Shown: piece by piece, positions 21,444 through 33,664 of the stretch | Numbering within the stretch: the first letter of the stretch is position 1 | Layout of the letters: each line of letters begins with the position of its first letter | From: Coprinus comatus | Taxonomy: Eukaryota; Basidiomycota; Agaricomycetes; Agaricales; Agaricaceae | NCBI GenBank assembly: GCA_034638255.1 | Contig: JAWPGT010000073.1 | Location: 1 to 64,000, forward strand | DNA length: 64,000 bases | Reading direction: 5' to 3' | The notes under the pieces: model-generated | The model's input: the letters and a program-made list of their open reading frames with translations, nothing else | Databases searched by the model: none | What the model was told of the DNA's origin: nothing | Position numbers and translations under genes: made by a program

Positions 21444-23270
21444 CTTCATTGTACCGTCAATTTAATGCTGTTACCAAGCTGCGCCTGGTTACCATTGCAA
21501 AAGTTAGTTTCATGAAAATCGAAGTCATGGTCCTAGTATACGAGTACTACATGGCTTCATTCACAATAACGTAAATGATATATCCATAGACATCTATGCT
21601 CATGACAATATCTCGAGCCAAACAAACCCATCTACCAAGGTAACTGCGATGGTAGTGCGACCCTGTCGGATCAACATGAAATTTTATTCCACATTGTAAT
21701 TTCATTATTGTTGTAAGCTGTTACGTATAAGTATGGTAATGATCATAATTATGAACAATGCGGTGTCAAACATTGATATGTACCAAATTGATGCTGACAT
21801 ATAATAGACCAAGTGTTCGAGTTGTAAGGTTGAGCGTTACAGTAAAAATATATCCAAGGGATGTTCTATTTGTGGAAGCCCAAACATCGGTTGATAAATA
21901 TCGTATATTTATTCTATATAATGCGAGAAGTTATGGGACTTTCCCCGCAGCGTAGTAATAATTCAACTTGTTCTAGATATTATAATAGTACACCGACTAG
22001 GTCGCAAATGAGCTTCCAAAACTTCATCGATTACCATTAATGCGTCTTACTGATCACATGTCCATATATAAGACGGAGGTCGAGTCCATCTTATACCCTA
22101 ACATAGACCGGATCTCGTGGCTGTTTACTCTCCGTTCCCTCATAAGCACGTCCTTTATTAATGTTCTCATTTAGTGTTGCCACCCGGGCTTCCAGTCAGG
22201 AGTTCAAGTATATTCAGATGTATGTTGATATATCTACTTTGTCGCCCGTGGTTCGTAAAATAGTAGGCTAAATGGTTAGGGGCGCGAGATCAATAAATAT
22301 GCCAACTGAAGCTCCGGAACGCACTAAAGATGATTGAGGCTGGTAATAACTTACAGAGCGGCAGTACACATTTCCATTACTCCGCAGTATATATGATAAA
22401 CAGCTGACCAGTGCCTCGTTGATCGACAGAAATTCACAGACATCATAATGTAATTGGATATTGGATGACATCCCGTAGGATTTAGAAATGCAAATATTGT
22501 CCTCAAACTTTAATTCCATGACATGCCGATTGTTCCGTATTCCATATATAGTTACTTGGATTTTACATAACAAAATATACCCATTTCTAAACTTTAATCT
22601 AGAGGAGGCCTCGTCGCCGCATTTCTAAATGTTTTTTGTGTCAAAAGCCATCCTCAAACTTTAAATTTGAATCTCCGAGATGTCATGTGACTGTACAGAC
22701 ACTTCGTACCTGCTTAGTACCAATGCATACCTACGAAAACTCATCTTCCAAGAGTGCGTATAGTCCAAAGGCTCTGTATTAAGCTGTGGCCCTTGAGTTT
22801 GGCAAGTGGGTATAACCCGACATTGCAGCTTCTCCTTCCAAGGCAATAAGTTGGTTCTGCTGAAGCTGTTGTATTTGTAGAAGATCTTCAAGGTCTTCAA
22901 AATCATTATTATACCTGTCCATGATGAAGAATCAAGACTCAAGTGTACAAATGATAGTAGTATTAAACCCAAGTGCATTATTTCTCCAGCTCCTGCTGTT
23001 CTCATGGTTCACATCAATGGATGATCTACCAAATATGGACGTTACATTATTTATAAAAATTAACAAACATTGTGTCTACGGTTTAGAAATCTAAACCAAA
23101 TTTCGGAAGTATCCGAAAAAACAAAGTTTGAAGATAGATTTGATTTTCTAAATCCTACGGGATGTCATCCATTACCTGATATTACTATTCGCCTTCCTCG
23201 GGTAAATGTGATGCCTCCGATGAAGGAAAGAAGTATAGAATTTGGCACTCATCTTCTCACAACCAACGAT
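21444..23270. other. Intergenic with short dispersed repeats
   Basis: Apart from the 26-bp inverted repeat (separate entry) there is a 15-nt direct repeat TCCTCAAACTTTAA at about 22500 and 22653. Two minus-strand open frames of about 100 and 114 codons (22573-22268 and 23005-22661) have no recognisable motif and no clear splice link, so no gene is called. The last ~200 bp are the GST promoter. Confidence 0.45.
22463..23170. repeat. Inverted repeat pair, 26 bp exact within ~65 bp similar
   Basis: 22463-22488 read in reverse complement is identical to 23145-23170 (core CTAAATCCTACGGGATGTC). Similarity extends outward over about 65 bp, including AAAGTTTGA(A/G)GA on one side and a CAT...ATTAC pattern on the other. 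The arms are ~656 bp apart and the second lies 100 bp upstream of the GST start. It could be the ends of a decayed small transposon, or an inverted duplicate of a GST upstream region. Confidence 0.6.
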
Positions 23271-24063
23271 ATGACCATCACATTCTATGATATCGTTGCA
23301 AAAGATCCAATTGATACTTGGTCTCCTAATCCCTTTAAAGCCAAGTGAGTTTCATTTCATGGGAAGTCGGAACCAGTACGATCTGAAAATAGTTACAACT
23401 AGATATTGTTTAGGATTTAAGAAGCTTCCATATAGAACCGTGAGGTTGGAATATGCAGAGATCGAGGGGGAATTCAAGAAACTTGGTATCCCACCTACAG
23501 AAACCGTCAATGGGAAACCTCTTTATACTAGCCCATCTATAATCGACGAAAGTACTGGTGCACGGATCAGCGATTCATACAAAATCGCTGAATATCTTGA
23601 CAAAGCATACCCAGACACACCTCGATTATTTCCTCCAGGATCAGAAGTTCTCCAAGCAGCGTTCTACCAACAATGGAACCAATCAATTCTTCCCCTTTGG
23701 TCTATTTTGTTGCCTTGGTTTTCCTTGGTATTGAGGCCACCTAGTGTAGAGTATACTCGTAGGCGGTACGAGGATCTGATTGTGGCCGATTTTGACTCAT
23801 CCTACAAAGCACGTATTGAAGCATTCAAGAAAGCAAAAGTCATTTTCGATACTCTAGATGACTTCTACAGCAAAAGTTCTGGTTCATTCATTATGGGAGA
23901 TACTCCTGTCTTCTCGGACTTTATTGTTGTGTCTATGCTACATGGTATCAGGGTTATTTTAGGAGTGGGTGGGATTGAGTGGGAGCTTCTCAGTACATGG
24001 CATAATGGCAGGTGGGGTGATTTGTTGGCGAGGTTGGAGGTTTATTCCAACTCAACCAACTGA
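23271..24063 (+). CDS. Glutathione S-transferase, GSTFuA (etherase-related) type
   Basis: Exons 23271-23344 and 23403-24063 encode 244 aa. The thioredoxin-like half opens with ITFYDIVAKDPIDTWSPNPFKAKYCLGFKKLPYRTVRLEY, and contains PTETVNGKPLYTSPSIID (the cis-Pro region) and the ARISDSYKIAEYLDKAYPD segment with the DS glutathione-carboxylate site. The helical C-terminal half ends with FIMGDTPVFSDFIVVSMLHGIR, the N-capping region. The WSPNxxK opening is typical of the fungal GSTFuA class, related to bacterial LigE-type etherases, expanded in wood- and litter-decay basidiomycetes and implicated in binding or detoxifying plant and wood phenolics. Cytosolic; no signal. The intron (58 nt) has no stop in the alternate frame, so the acceptor choice rests on keeping the KYCLGFK motif. 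Confidence 0.88.
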
Positions 24064-25313
24064 AAATCATTTACTTACTACGATCCTTTTTGATACCGTG
24101 GCGAGATTGTTAGGCTGCCGAAACTTTCAATGTTGCATACTATGTTGCTCATATGCACTGTTGAAAATCCCACAGCTCATTTGCGGATTGATACTCGGGA
24201 ATTTTATATCTCAATTGTAACGCGCAGTAGACATTAAAGGCTTAATGCAAATCTCTTCCTGTGACAATCAAGAGCGTCATGAAGTAATTTCTGAATAAAC
24301 ATAAGTACCGGATGAAACCATCATTACTAAAGACACTTTCTTCCCGACATCATCACCAAGAAGCAGCCAAGAAACAGCATAATGAATGCAGGGCTTCACT
24401 GATGAGGGAACGCTGAGTCTCAGGGCTGGTGCTAAGACTATGAGCTACGTAAGAGAAGAGATTCTTTACTTTAGAGGACTTTAGCCATGTCTAAAGTTAT
24501 ATGGAAGCTGAATGGGAGAACTATTTTAGCACACATATGGCTGATTGAATTGTTCATCTCTGTGAAAGAGGCTGGCTGTGTACATACCCACGTGCGTTTA
24601 GAGAAGATGGGGAAAATATGTTATTTCAGGAAAGCGGTGGCCGGGGGTTCAAGGTATGTATGTCACTGGACCCTGGTGCCTGGAGACTTGGGTGTTATTG
24701 TAGCTCAAACCAAGTCTGTAGGGAGACCTGAAAGAGAGTTCAACAACCCAGCAGCTGCCGAGCGTTGATGTATGTACTGGCTATTTCTTCACCTCATGGA
24801 CAGTATAAGGGAGCTAGATTCCTTGGGATCCACGTTTTCGAGATGTTCTAATTTTGGACTGGTATGTTACGAGTTACATCTTCAGTCACCCCGGACTTTC
24901 CCCGAACACATGGACTTCCGAGTGCTAAACCCAGCTGGGTGCGTTTTTGGCGGCTGTTAGAGCTATTAGGACCATCTGTGTCTCCATCGCTGTATCTCGT
25001 CGTCCGCGGTAGGTAAATTTTACTGGAGATCTGTGGTTGACGGTGTCCTCCTTCTCAAAGCGTCTTCAACGGGAAGACAGGAGCGGGTTGGGGCCGGGGA
25101 AATAATCGATCACACAAATCCTAGTATTTTGACCAAGGAAAGCGGTTTCTTCTCACTGGCGCCGTGACATTACACGAGCACACACACCACGCCTGAGACT
25201 CGATAGTTAACCCTACCCTGCTCTTGAATTCGACTACCCAACGACCATCTCGCGCTCCCTGTCCGTTCCAATCAACCATTACCCCTGGCCCCAGTTTCTA
25301 TACCCCATTACAC
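24064..25313. other. Intergenic, upstream of the transcription factor
   Basis: 1.25 kb without a supported coding frame. Open frames at 24487-24768 and 24772-24960 have no motifs. The transcription factor could have an extra 5' exon here, because its open frame continues upstream of the chosen ATG to about 25210 without a further ATG. Confidence 0.4.
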
Positions 25314-28300
25314 ATGCACCCCGGAAGAAGACATCATGGCCTGTACTTTCGCGCCATGGTAATACCGGATGAGGCACTCTCCTCTAGCGAAGACGGCTCC
25401 ATACCATCTCCCCAGTCGACCTTCTTTTTTCATCAGCCACCCCACATGCCTCAAGTAGAAAGTGGCAGAAGTGGTATGTCTGGAATGTTGTCATTGAATT
25501 CACGTCGTCATTCTTACCTTTTGTGCTGGTTCTATGTAATAAAAGCCCGTTATCATGTCAACCCTCGTGTTAATTCTCCTTCTGACACGGAAATTCACGC
25601 GCCGCAATTTGACTTTGCTCAAGGACTGAATCAAGACCTACAGCCTCCGAGGCCTGATCAACAATTAGTACCACCGAGCTCAAGCGCTGAATGGCTGCCT
25701 GAGGTCACGTTCCCACAAGCACATTGCGACCAACCTCAACGTTGCCAGCATACAGAGCACATCTTCTCCACCCAACAGCAACCCGTTCAGTTGCACGCAC
25801 CTACTGCAACTGTTACATCGCCACTAAACTTCCGATATATTCCACCACCGACGGAGCAACCGTCGTCTGGTGAACCTTCCCATGATCAGGTCCTAAACCA
25901 GATACCTGCAGCCTCAACGGGGCCAAACGTACACGTTGATCCCAGGCCTCATACTGTCGACGTAGCCGAGAGAACGGAACCTTCGATGGCTATTGTACCC
26001 ACCACATCGCGTCCAAAGGGGATATCCCATGTTGTCATAGCCTGTCGCCTATGGTACGTCCGTTTTCATTATCCTTTTTTTTCATTAATCCTTTTATCGC
26101 AATGCTGACGAATTTTTGACTTCCTCACCCTGCCTGCATCGTTCAGTCGTGCCCGAAAAATACGATGCGATTCGCTTAGACCCTGTTGCACCAATTGTTC
26201 CCGAAGAAGTAATACTTGCGAGTATGACCCAAGCCCTAAACGGAGAGGACCAGATAAGTATCCCGGCACCCGCCAAAGAAGATCTAAAAAGAGGCCAAAC
26301 GACGGCACAAATTCCCCTCCACCGAAACGTCGACGAACTGCTGTTACTGGCTCAAGACGCGTCTCCAGAGCTCCTCCATTACCTAGTCCAAATCAAACTC
26401 AGATGTCTGGTTCTAGCGCAGGATCGCCGTCATCTTATTACCCCGAAAGTCCCACAGATTTTCAAGTTCAACAAATATCTCCCATCTCGCCATCTCCGAC
26501 TTTAAACCGTGTTGAACAGCAGCCGAGCAGTTCAATCAAGGTAAGAATTGCAAGGATTTCTTTACTTCATGACGTTACTCATTCTCACCAGCAAGAATCG
26601 CCGATATATCACCGTCAGACAGACTATACTGCCTACACACAAGAATTTCAGGCCAGGGATCCATATTCACATTCTTCAACCTCAATACAGAGTGTTCCTT
26701 ACAATAGATTCCTTGCCCCGGTATCACCGATTGTCCCGTCGGCGCAGACGACTTGGTGGGACAGAATCCTTGCTGGCTACTCGTAAGCCACGTTGCACCT
26801 TGCCAAAATGACCTTACCTGATAATGTTTACAACAGTCCTCAGCATATTGTCGACCAATTCCACTTTTTGTGAGAAACGATTTGGACACTCTCATACATA
26901 TTTTCTTGTTAACATCTATTCAGAGCCTCCAATGCCACCCACCAACTCTGCTTTGTCAATCGAGACTTTTTGCGCTCGCGTCTCCAAAACGAGGTAGATA
27001 GAAGGCAAATCCAACCAGCTTTTATCCTTGCTGGCCTGGCTCTTGCCCAACTTTTACGATCCAGCAGTGCTGAAGGAGGAGAAAATGGAATGGCGCAAGC
27101 CATAGGTCTGCGTGATCAAGCTCAGAACGCGTTAGAAGAGGCCACGGTCGCAGACCCATTTCATCCTGATCTGGCTAAGGCAGTCTATGTGAGTTTATTT
27201 TACTTAAGCGTGCTATGAACCACATCCTTAACATTCTGTCCAGCTACTTGCGGTGTTCGAGTCCTCTGCGTACAAAGAGTACTCTTACGACCGCTATTGT
27301 GCGGCCTTACTTAGGCTTAACAACGTGATGCAAAGTATGGCGCTTCCCACCAACGATGGGAAAAACCCTACAGTATCCAAATTCGCTGCAAATGCTCCCC
27401 CTGTTATCAACCAAGTAGATGGACCACCGATTGGACGGAGGAAGTGTAAGTGTTGTCCAGCTGAAGTCGCTGATCCTCCGAAGGTTGTCAATCGTACATA
27501 TGAACTTCCATGGAAACCTGATTGGACTACAAAGCAAATTGACAATGAAGAGATTCGTCGTCTTTGTTGGTGTGCTTTGGGTCTTATGTCTGAGCACACC
27601 ACTCAAGGAATTGCATTTGGCCGCGACCCTGGAGGGTTCTACTTAACTACACCAGGAAATGTAGGTCAACTTCTTTATTCTCACGTCGGACGATCGTTCT
27701 CTAATAATACATGTATTAGTTCTCTCTCCTCTTTCCAGGAGAGACCTGGGATCAACTTCCTGAACGTCGACACCCGGATGACCCTCTCAGCACCAAAGAA
27801 AGTGTCTGGGGACTATATTGTCGTAGCATGTTGATCTGGAACTTTTGTGTTGGACTCTTCTATGATCGAGTCCAAGTTGATGATAGAATGGAAACAGTTT
27901 CACAATCAGTACAGGAAGTAGACGTTCTTTCAGGTCTCCTGGATGTACACACGTGCAACCTCGACACCTCTATTATATACATCACTCGAGAGTATTTGTT
28001 CAAGTAGGTCGTATTACCCCTTTTATCTTCGATTTGGATGACTGATTTATCACCTTTTTCAAGTACACGTTTGTTGCTAGCCCAAGAACTACGATCTGGG
28101 TAAGGGATTCGAGCTTACTATGATTAGTGAACCTCATCCTGATATAACTCTCAGTATCGTTGGTCTTCCCCGGTCAAACCGAGGACTTCTTTACAACACA
28201 TCTCAGGTTCAGAAATGGGGTGAGTTCCTTGTTTGTGTAACAAAAATCTAATGTTTATACTCAACGCCAACTTTGTCTTATCATTAGTCGCTTATCAAGT

Positions 28301-28726
28301 AGAAGTTGTAACAAAAATCAGAGCATCTATTGGTAATTACAATACTCAGGAAGGTCAAGCTGCCTTCAGAAGACCTTTCATTGTTTCCTGGTTTGTCAAT
28401 CAGCTACACCTGTGCGTATATATATATACTTCATTCATTATAGTCAACGTTCCTCACTCGTAATAATTATTAGTTGCTTGACATTGTGGCCCTATGAGCA
28501 AACTATGGTTGGCTTACTATCACTCGGTAAAGACTTACTTTACATTGTTGATACCCTCAATGTGCTTTGGGACTGTCCCGGTATGTTTTCATCACAGACT
28601 CGTTGACATTGGTATGTGATTTAAATGATATGATATCCATTAGCAAATCGTACCCTCACGGAAACACTTCGTCGAGAACTCATTACTGCATGCCAGACCC
28701 GGGCACTACCACCACCAATGTTATAA
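25314..28726 (+). CDS. Zn(II)2Cys6 fungal-specific transcription factor
   Basis: Thirteen exons (25314-25473, 25546-26053, 26147-26540, 26592-26782, 26837-26869, 26924-27188, 27244-27660, 27720-28003, 28064-28099, 28155-28219, 28288-28411, 28474-28580, 28644-28726) give 888 aa. A long Pro/Gln-rich N-terminus precedes the binuclear zinc cluster, which is split by an intron: C-x2-C-x6-C-x6-C-x2-C-x6-C (from IACRLCRARKIRC to NTCEYD) followed by a basic KRRGPDKYPGTRQRRSKKR linker. After a Ser/Pro linker comes WWDRILAGYS and the fungal transcription-factor regulatory domain (EEIRRLCWCALGLMSEH, LLFPGETWDQLPE, SVWGLYCRSMLIWN, HTCNLDTSIIYITREYLF). Nuclear regulator of RNA polymerase II genes; targets unknown. 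The 72-nt first intron is a multiple of three and open, so retention is possible. Start uncertain; the ATG at 25314 is the first in frame. Confidence 0.88.
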
Positions 28727-29491
28727 AGATCTCATCAGTATGGACAGGTCAATAAAATCAATTATCGCATTATATATCCTTTCAACGTGTTCGAATATTC
28801 GAGCATCGAAGAAGGATAGAGAAATTTGGCTATTTTCTCTATTCGGACATTGTAAAATAGTATTGGGGCTTGTAAGATAAGTCGAAGTCAATGTGATGTA
28901 CAGTATGTTTATAATACTGGTCATATACCGTCCGTGAAGCATTCATTCATTGAGTTTAAGACTGCAAATTGCGTTTTCCGTCTATAAATAAATCTACATG
29001 GATTTTTTCTACAGAACGAAACCATTTTATATCTCTATCCTACTTCCATTCATGTTAGTAATTATTAAGAGTATTAATGGAGTAATTTTGAGTTGTACCT
29101 ATTAAGGTTTGTGACTTGATGTATCCTACATGAAGTTCTTGTTTACTTATGCCAATGTAACCACAAATTCTGAAGCAAGGTCGCCCAAAAGGATCCAAAA
29201 TTTACCAAAACCACGTTTATATATGCACAAGGGTATATAATAAGTGTCTACTGTAATGTGAAAACACCCAAGGATAATGAGCCACTCCAAACTCCAGAGC
29301 TCCAAGGTTTCCCAGTTCAAATGAAAACGGAGCATACGATGCGTGCTTCCATTTTCTCGCGTCTTCGGGTCTAGTTCTCGTCATCCAAAATACGATGAAT
29401 GTTGTTGCAGTGCTCGTGGAGCTATACTATAACAGAATAATGTTTCAAGGGCGTTATTTCCCCACTCCACCTTCATTTGTTTGGACCCATG
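28727..29491. other. Convergent intergenic interval
   Basis: 765 bp between the stops of the transcription factor (plus) and the SEC2-like gene (minus). AT-rich, no supported coding frame; presumably 3' untranslated regions. Confidence 0.5.
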
Positions 29492-31006
29492 CTACCGTAG
29501 AGCCAATGATGCAGAGGTATATATAGAATTGCCGGAATCTGAATATGAGGGTGATGAAGGTGATAGTGAGAATTGTTTTGATAGTGGAGTTGATGAAAAC
29601 GCGTCCGCCCAAGGTGATTCGTGTTCCAATTCCAAGTCCGTAGGTAGAGGGGATTCACGGGGTAAAGGCATTGATCGCGGATTTGTAGGCGTCGCCTCTG
29701 ATTCAATTACAATTATAGTAGATGATTTCTCGTTTCCTCCCTCTTGTTCTTGTCCATGTGGTTCCTCCAATGGTATATGTTGAGTTTGAGAAGAATCGAC
29801 TGCTAATGATCCAGGACGGGACTTGATAGCAATTTCGGATGATGATCTTGATCGCGTAGTTTTTGACTCCTCGGAAGCAACGAAGGATAAATTTGGCGCA
29901 CTAGAGTTCTTGGAGAAGGTGTTGCTTGTCCTTAAACTATGATTTTCGTTTTCAATGAGTCTAAGTGCTCTCTTGAGTGCCTCCTTTTCCGTTCGCATCT
30001 CTTTTAACTCCTCTTCCGCTTCTGCGCACTTGATTCTCTCTGTTGCGACCATCTTGTTAGCCTAACAAAACATCTTCTGGTCAGTGATATCTCCTTATAG
30101 CGGGCGAGAAGACTTATATTACCTCTTCAAACAAAGCTTGAGACAATGATTCTAACTCAGCCTCCAAGTTTGTCTTTTCAGCTTCAATTTCCTTGCGTTT
30201 ATTCCTCTCCTTCTCCAACTCCTTTTCAAGCACCTCCAATTCCTTCGCATGACTTGTCGGTAGTACGGGTGAAGTTACCCCTGATCCTTGAGTATGAAGA
30301 AGCTGTGGCGATGAAACTGAGGGAGTTCCTGGTCTACTATACGATTTTGATGAATTGGCTGATGATCCCGAATTGAATCTGAATTTGAAGAACCTCCCAT
30401 TCTCCTGAGGGTTAGTACTAGTATTCGAAATCATGGGTGAGTTTCCGGCAGAAATTGATCCCGATGGCGTCCCAGATCTCCCCTCAGATATGTAATCCAC
30501 GGACTGTTGCCACTCGTCCAAAGATTGACGTTCTTGCGAAGGATTATCAACATCTTTGCCACTTCTTCTTTTCCATCCAACTTGTGTTGAACTACCAGAT
30601 GAATCCTTCCGTAGAGCATCTTCCAGCATTTCATTGTTCGATATCACCAATGCCAAATTTGATTTTGCTACGTTCAATTGGACTTCGAGGTCGGCTTGGG
30701 ATTTGTATACATCGCCAAGAAGTGATGACTAGAAGAGCAAGTTATCTATTATCACGCTCGTTGTTCTTCTAATACAATACGACGCACCATTTCAGAGACT
30801 CTATTAATCACCATATCCAAAGCCAGCCTCAAGTCCTCCTCCTGTCCATGAGCCCTGACCCTCCTTGCATCATGTAGTTCCTCTTCGATTCTGAGTAGTA
30901 TTGGATCACTTCCAGATTTTTGTTGTGTCGCGTTAAGACTGTCCGTGCGTCGTGGTAGGCTGCTATTACTGTTGTTTGATCTGAGCGTTGACGCAAAGTG
31001 AAGCAT
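29492..31006 (-). CDS. SEC2: Sec2-type Rab guanine nucleotide exchange factor
   Basis: Exons 31006-30788, 30728-30123 and 30061-29492 give 464 aa. Residues ~55-110 are a coiled coil (MSSLLGDVYKSQADLEVQL). The middle is Ser/Pro-rich. Residues ~245-320 form the long Sec2 coiled coil with the family signature LEAELESLSQALFEEANKMV followed by ATERIKCAEAEEELKEMR. The C-terminus is Ser-rich and disordered with an acidic patch. Yeast Sec2 activates the Rab Sec4 on secretory vesicles so that they can tether at the growing tip; in hyphae the homologue sits at the Spitzenkoerper. The exon 2/3 junction falls inside the signature, which fixes the splice site. The gene lies 152 bp upstream of the dioxygenase stop codon, same strand. 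Confidence 0.9.
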
Positions 31007-31158
31007 GGTTGGAGGAAAGCATCAACTGTCACGCTGCGTTATCTATTTCAATGTCACGTCATCCGCGGATAAAATTAAAATTTTATAATACATAAATATG
31101 TCCAACTGGTACAGTACTTGTTCAACTACAACGCACTACTTCTTCGGTACTGAGGCGC

Positions 31159-32626
31159 TCAGTATGCATTCCCCTTTCCTGAATATCCGTTAGGAAATAA
31201 TTCTTTGAATAACTCGGGATATTGTATTTCTGCTGTGTCTGGATGGCTCCTTTCCAGTCGTAATATATTAATGGCACATACAGAATGCTAACCGAATGAC
31301 TTACTTGACACGTCCGATCAGATTCACTCTACCAGATGGCTCACGGTCGAATTCGGTAAAGTTGACCGCTACAATACCACATGGTGGGTTATTAATCATC
31401 GAGTATTGTCTGAATTGACAACGGAATAACGTACAGTCAGTAATTGCAACGTGTCCACGCTCTTCTCTGAGTTTGAGAATTTCGGGAGGGACTGGAATGC
31501 TATATCAGTACGCGGAATATCATATGTCATGAGACGACTTACATGCTAAGACTTCATTTGCCAGTCTAATATGCAATGATATATTTTGGAAAAAAGGCAC
31601 TGAGTATCTTGGAGTATCTCCCTTGGGCGATAATACTCGATGTGACGTTGCACGAGCTATGCCACGGGTAACAAATTCAAGGGCTACAATGCTTCATCTT
31701 GAGTACAATCATGCAATGTTTTTTTGAGTTTAATCTCACCTTTCCCAATATTGATAACAAACGTCCCTGGAATAGGAGGGGCATCTATCCATGCACCTGA
31801 AAGATTCTGGACCTGAAGTCCTTCGTGTGACGAAGCTTGCAAAAGCTACAAGATGCGGGTATCAGATAAGTATTCTTGTGCAAGATTATCATTGCGGAAG
31901 TCCTGACGTACGAAAGTCAAGAAGCCAGCGTCGTAATGCGGGCCTACTCCCTGATCACTTGCGCCAGTCACCGCAGGATATTTGACAATTTTGGACCGGT
32001 GTTGCATTAAATCTTGTGTGTCATAAAAATGCGCTAATCCTTTCGGACCCAATCCAAATGCCTCGGCGACCAACGAACTAAATTTATAGCTCAAATCTTC
32101 TACATCCTCCAAGTACTTTTCCATGGTCTCTCTAAACCCAGGAATTAAGTTCTTGTCAGGCCACTACATTACATTAATTGTCAACCTTCTCAAACCTGGC
32201 CGTAAAGATAATCAAAAAGAACCTGGTTGTCACACGTACCTGAGGAGGTCCCCATAGCCTATAATAATCAGGATCTCCTTTTTGCCATCTACACTTGTGC
32301 CGAGTCGCGAAGTCAAATTGTTCCCTCAAATCTATCTGGCCTTTAGTTAACTCCTTCCCCAGCTTTGAATACCCTAGGAAATGTTCCGAATTCTCCATCT
32401 TGATCTTGTCTTTAGCTTCTTGAGGTAAATCGAAAAGTTTGGGTATATAAGCTTGAAGTTTATCAATATCTTCTTGCGGAACCGGGTGGTTCTTTAGGTA
32501 GAGAAACCCAACGTTGATCAAGGCATGACGTAGTTCAGTTATAAAAGTTGCCCGAGTATCCGGTGAGTTGAGAAGAGAATAATCGAGGATGGGTACGCTT
32601 GAAAAATTGCTGGCGTTGCTGGTCAT
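31159..32626 (-). CDS. 2-oxoglutarate/Fe(II)-dependent dioxygenase (isopenicillin N synthase-like)
   Basis: Seven exons (32626-32240, 32163-31912, 31845-31740, 31683-31543, 31491-31435, 31368-31305, 31249-31159) give 365 aa. The N-terminal DIOX_N part has VPILDYSLLN, NVGFLYLKNHPVPQEDI and LPQEAKDKIKM. The jelly-roll core has the iron triad: HYD in GVGPHYDAGFLTF (H-x-D) and the distal His in RATSHRVLSPKG, followed by RYS (R-x-S), which holds 2-oxoglutarate. IPGTFVINIGK and NFTEFDREPSGRVNLIGRVK complete the family pattern. Cytosolic oxidase of a small molecule; substrate unknown (homologues are annotated as gibberellin oxidase-like or isopenicillin N synthase-like). It is divergent from the P450 at 33665, about 1.0 kb apart. 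Confidence 0.9.
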
Positions 32627-33664
32627 GGTAATGCTTAGCAATAGGAAATATTGTGACTGTACAGAAGTCGTCCTGTGATTATGTGAGATGACGCGATAAT
32701 GGCATTGCGACTGCAACACACATTTGTTATGTTCCAGATCCGTGTGGACACACGGCATATTCCTGTCGGACTTTCGACGTTTAAAATTTGAACCTCCGTA
32801 AACAGACATATTTTCTCTGTGTATCCACGACCTTGTCATGAGCATCAGATATATATCCTGAAATATGCCAACCCACCCACGGTCTAACATGTCGTTTTGC
32901 ATAAGCCCCGATGTCTGAGGCCCCAAACGAGAACGCCATGAATTGTACAATAGTATAGTTTCCTTGAACAAGCAAAAAACTAATTATTGACAAGTAATGC
33001 TCAGTATATTCCATCCAATGTATGATATGCTCTAACCGTTCAAAAAGTAATCATCAAATAGGCAGCAAATCTTATTAGGTCTTCGGTTCCCACTAACCGT
33101 ATAACATCAAACACGCCCCCAGAAGTTCTTGACGGATTTATTCTTGAATATTTCATAATTTCATAGAGGGCCTTTTGTTTGACCCCTACCCTCTCCACAC
33201 AAATTACTCGTGACGCGCTAAATACTGATAGCCCTTGCAGAGCCGAACAGTCTCTGACACTTGATAGGCATCGCAATGAGCAAAGTGGACGCTCATATTA
33301 ACCATGCCATATACTTGCAATAGATAACTACCAAACGAGTCGGAAGACTCACATCCAATCAGAAATACAGTTCTGATATCATTACTGATAGAAGATACAA
33401 TAACATTCTTAACCGACGAAGTTGATATTGATATAATGAATCTGACAGGCGTGCCTTCCGAATTGGAGTTGAAGTTTAAGCTTAATTGAGCTCTTGAGCA
33501 GCCATCATTCTTGCTCTGTGGTTCCAAGTATATATGACTCGGCTCAACGGTAAAGGTCGTACACCCATCTTCCGGTCTCTTACCATTCACCCTCCAAGGC
33601 GACAGTCTCCCAGTACTACCATTCGTATTGACTTCCCCTGGCTTCCAGCAAACGCGAAGAATCA
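32627..33664. promoter_or_regulatory. Shared upstream region of divergent dioxygenase and P450
   Basis: 1.04 kb between the start codons of two divergently transcribed oxidative enzymes. A 185-codon open frame on the minus strand (33761-33204) overlaps P450 exon 1 in antisense and has no recognisable motif, so it is not called a gene. No specific operator is identified. Confidence 0.4.

Noticed and set aside
22268..23005. Two minus-strand open frames (~100 and 114 codons)
   Set aside because: No recognisable domain, no clean splice link between them, and one overlaps the inverted-repeat arm.
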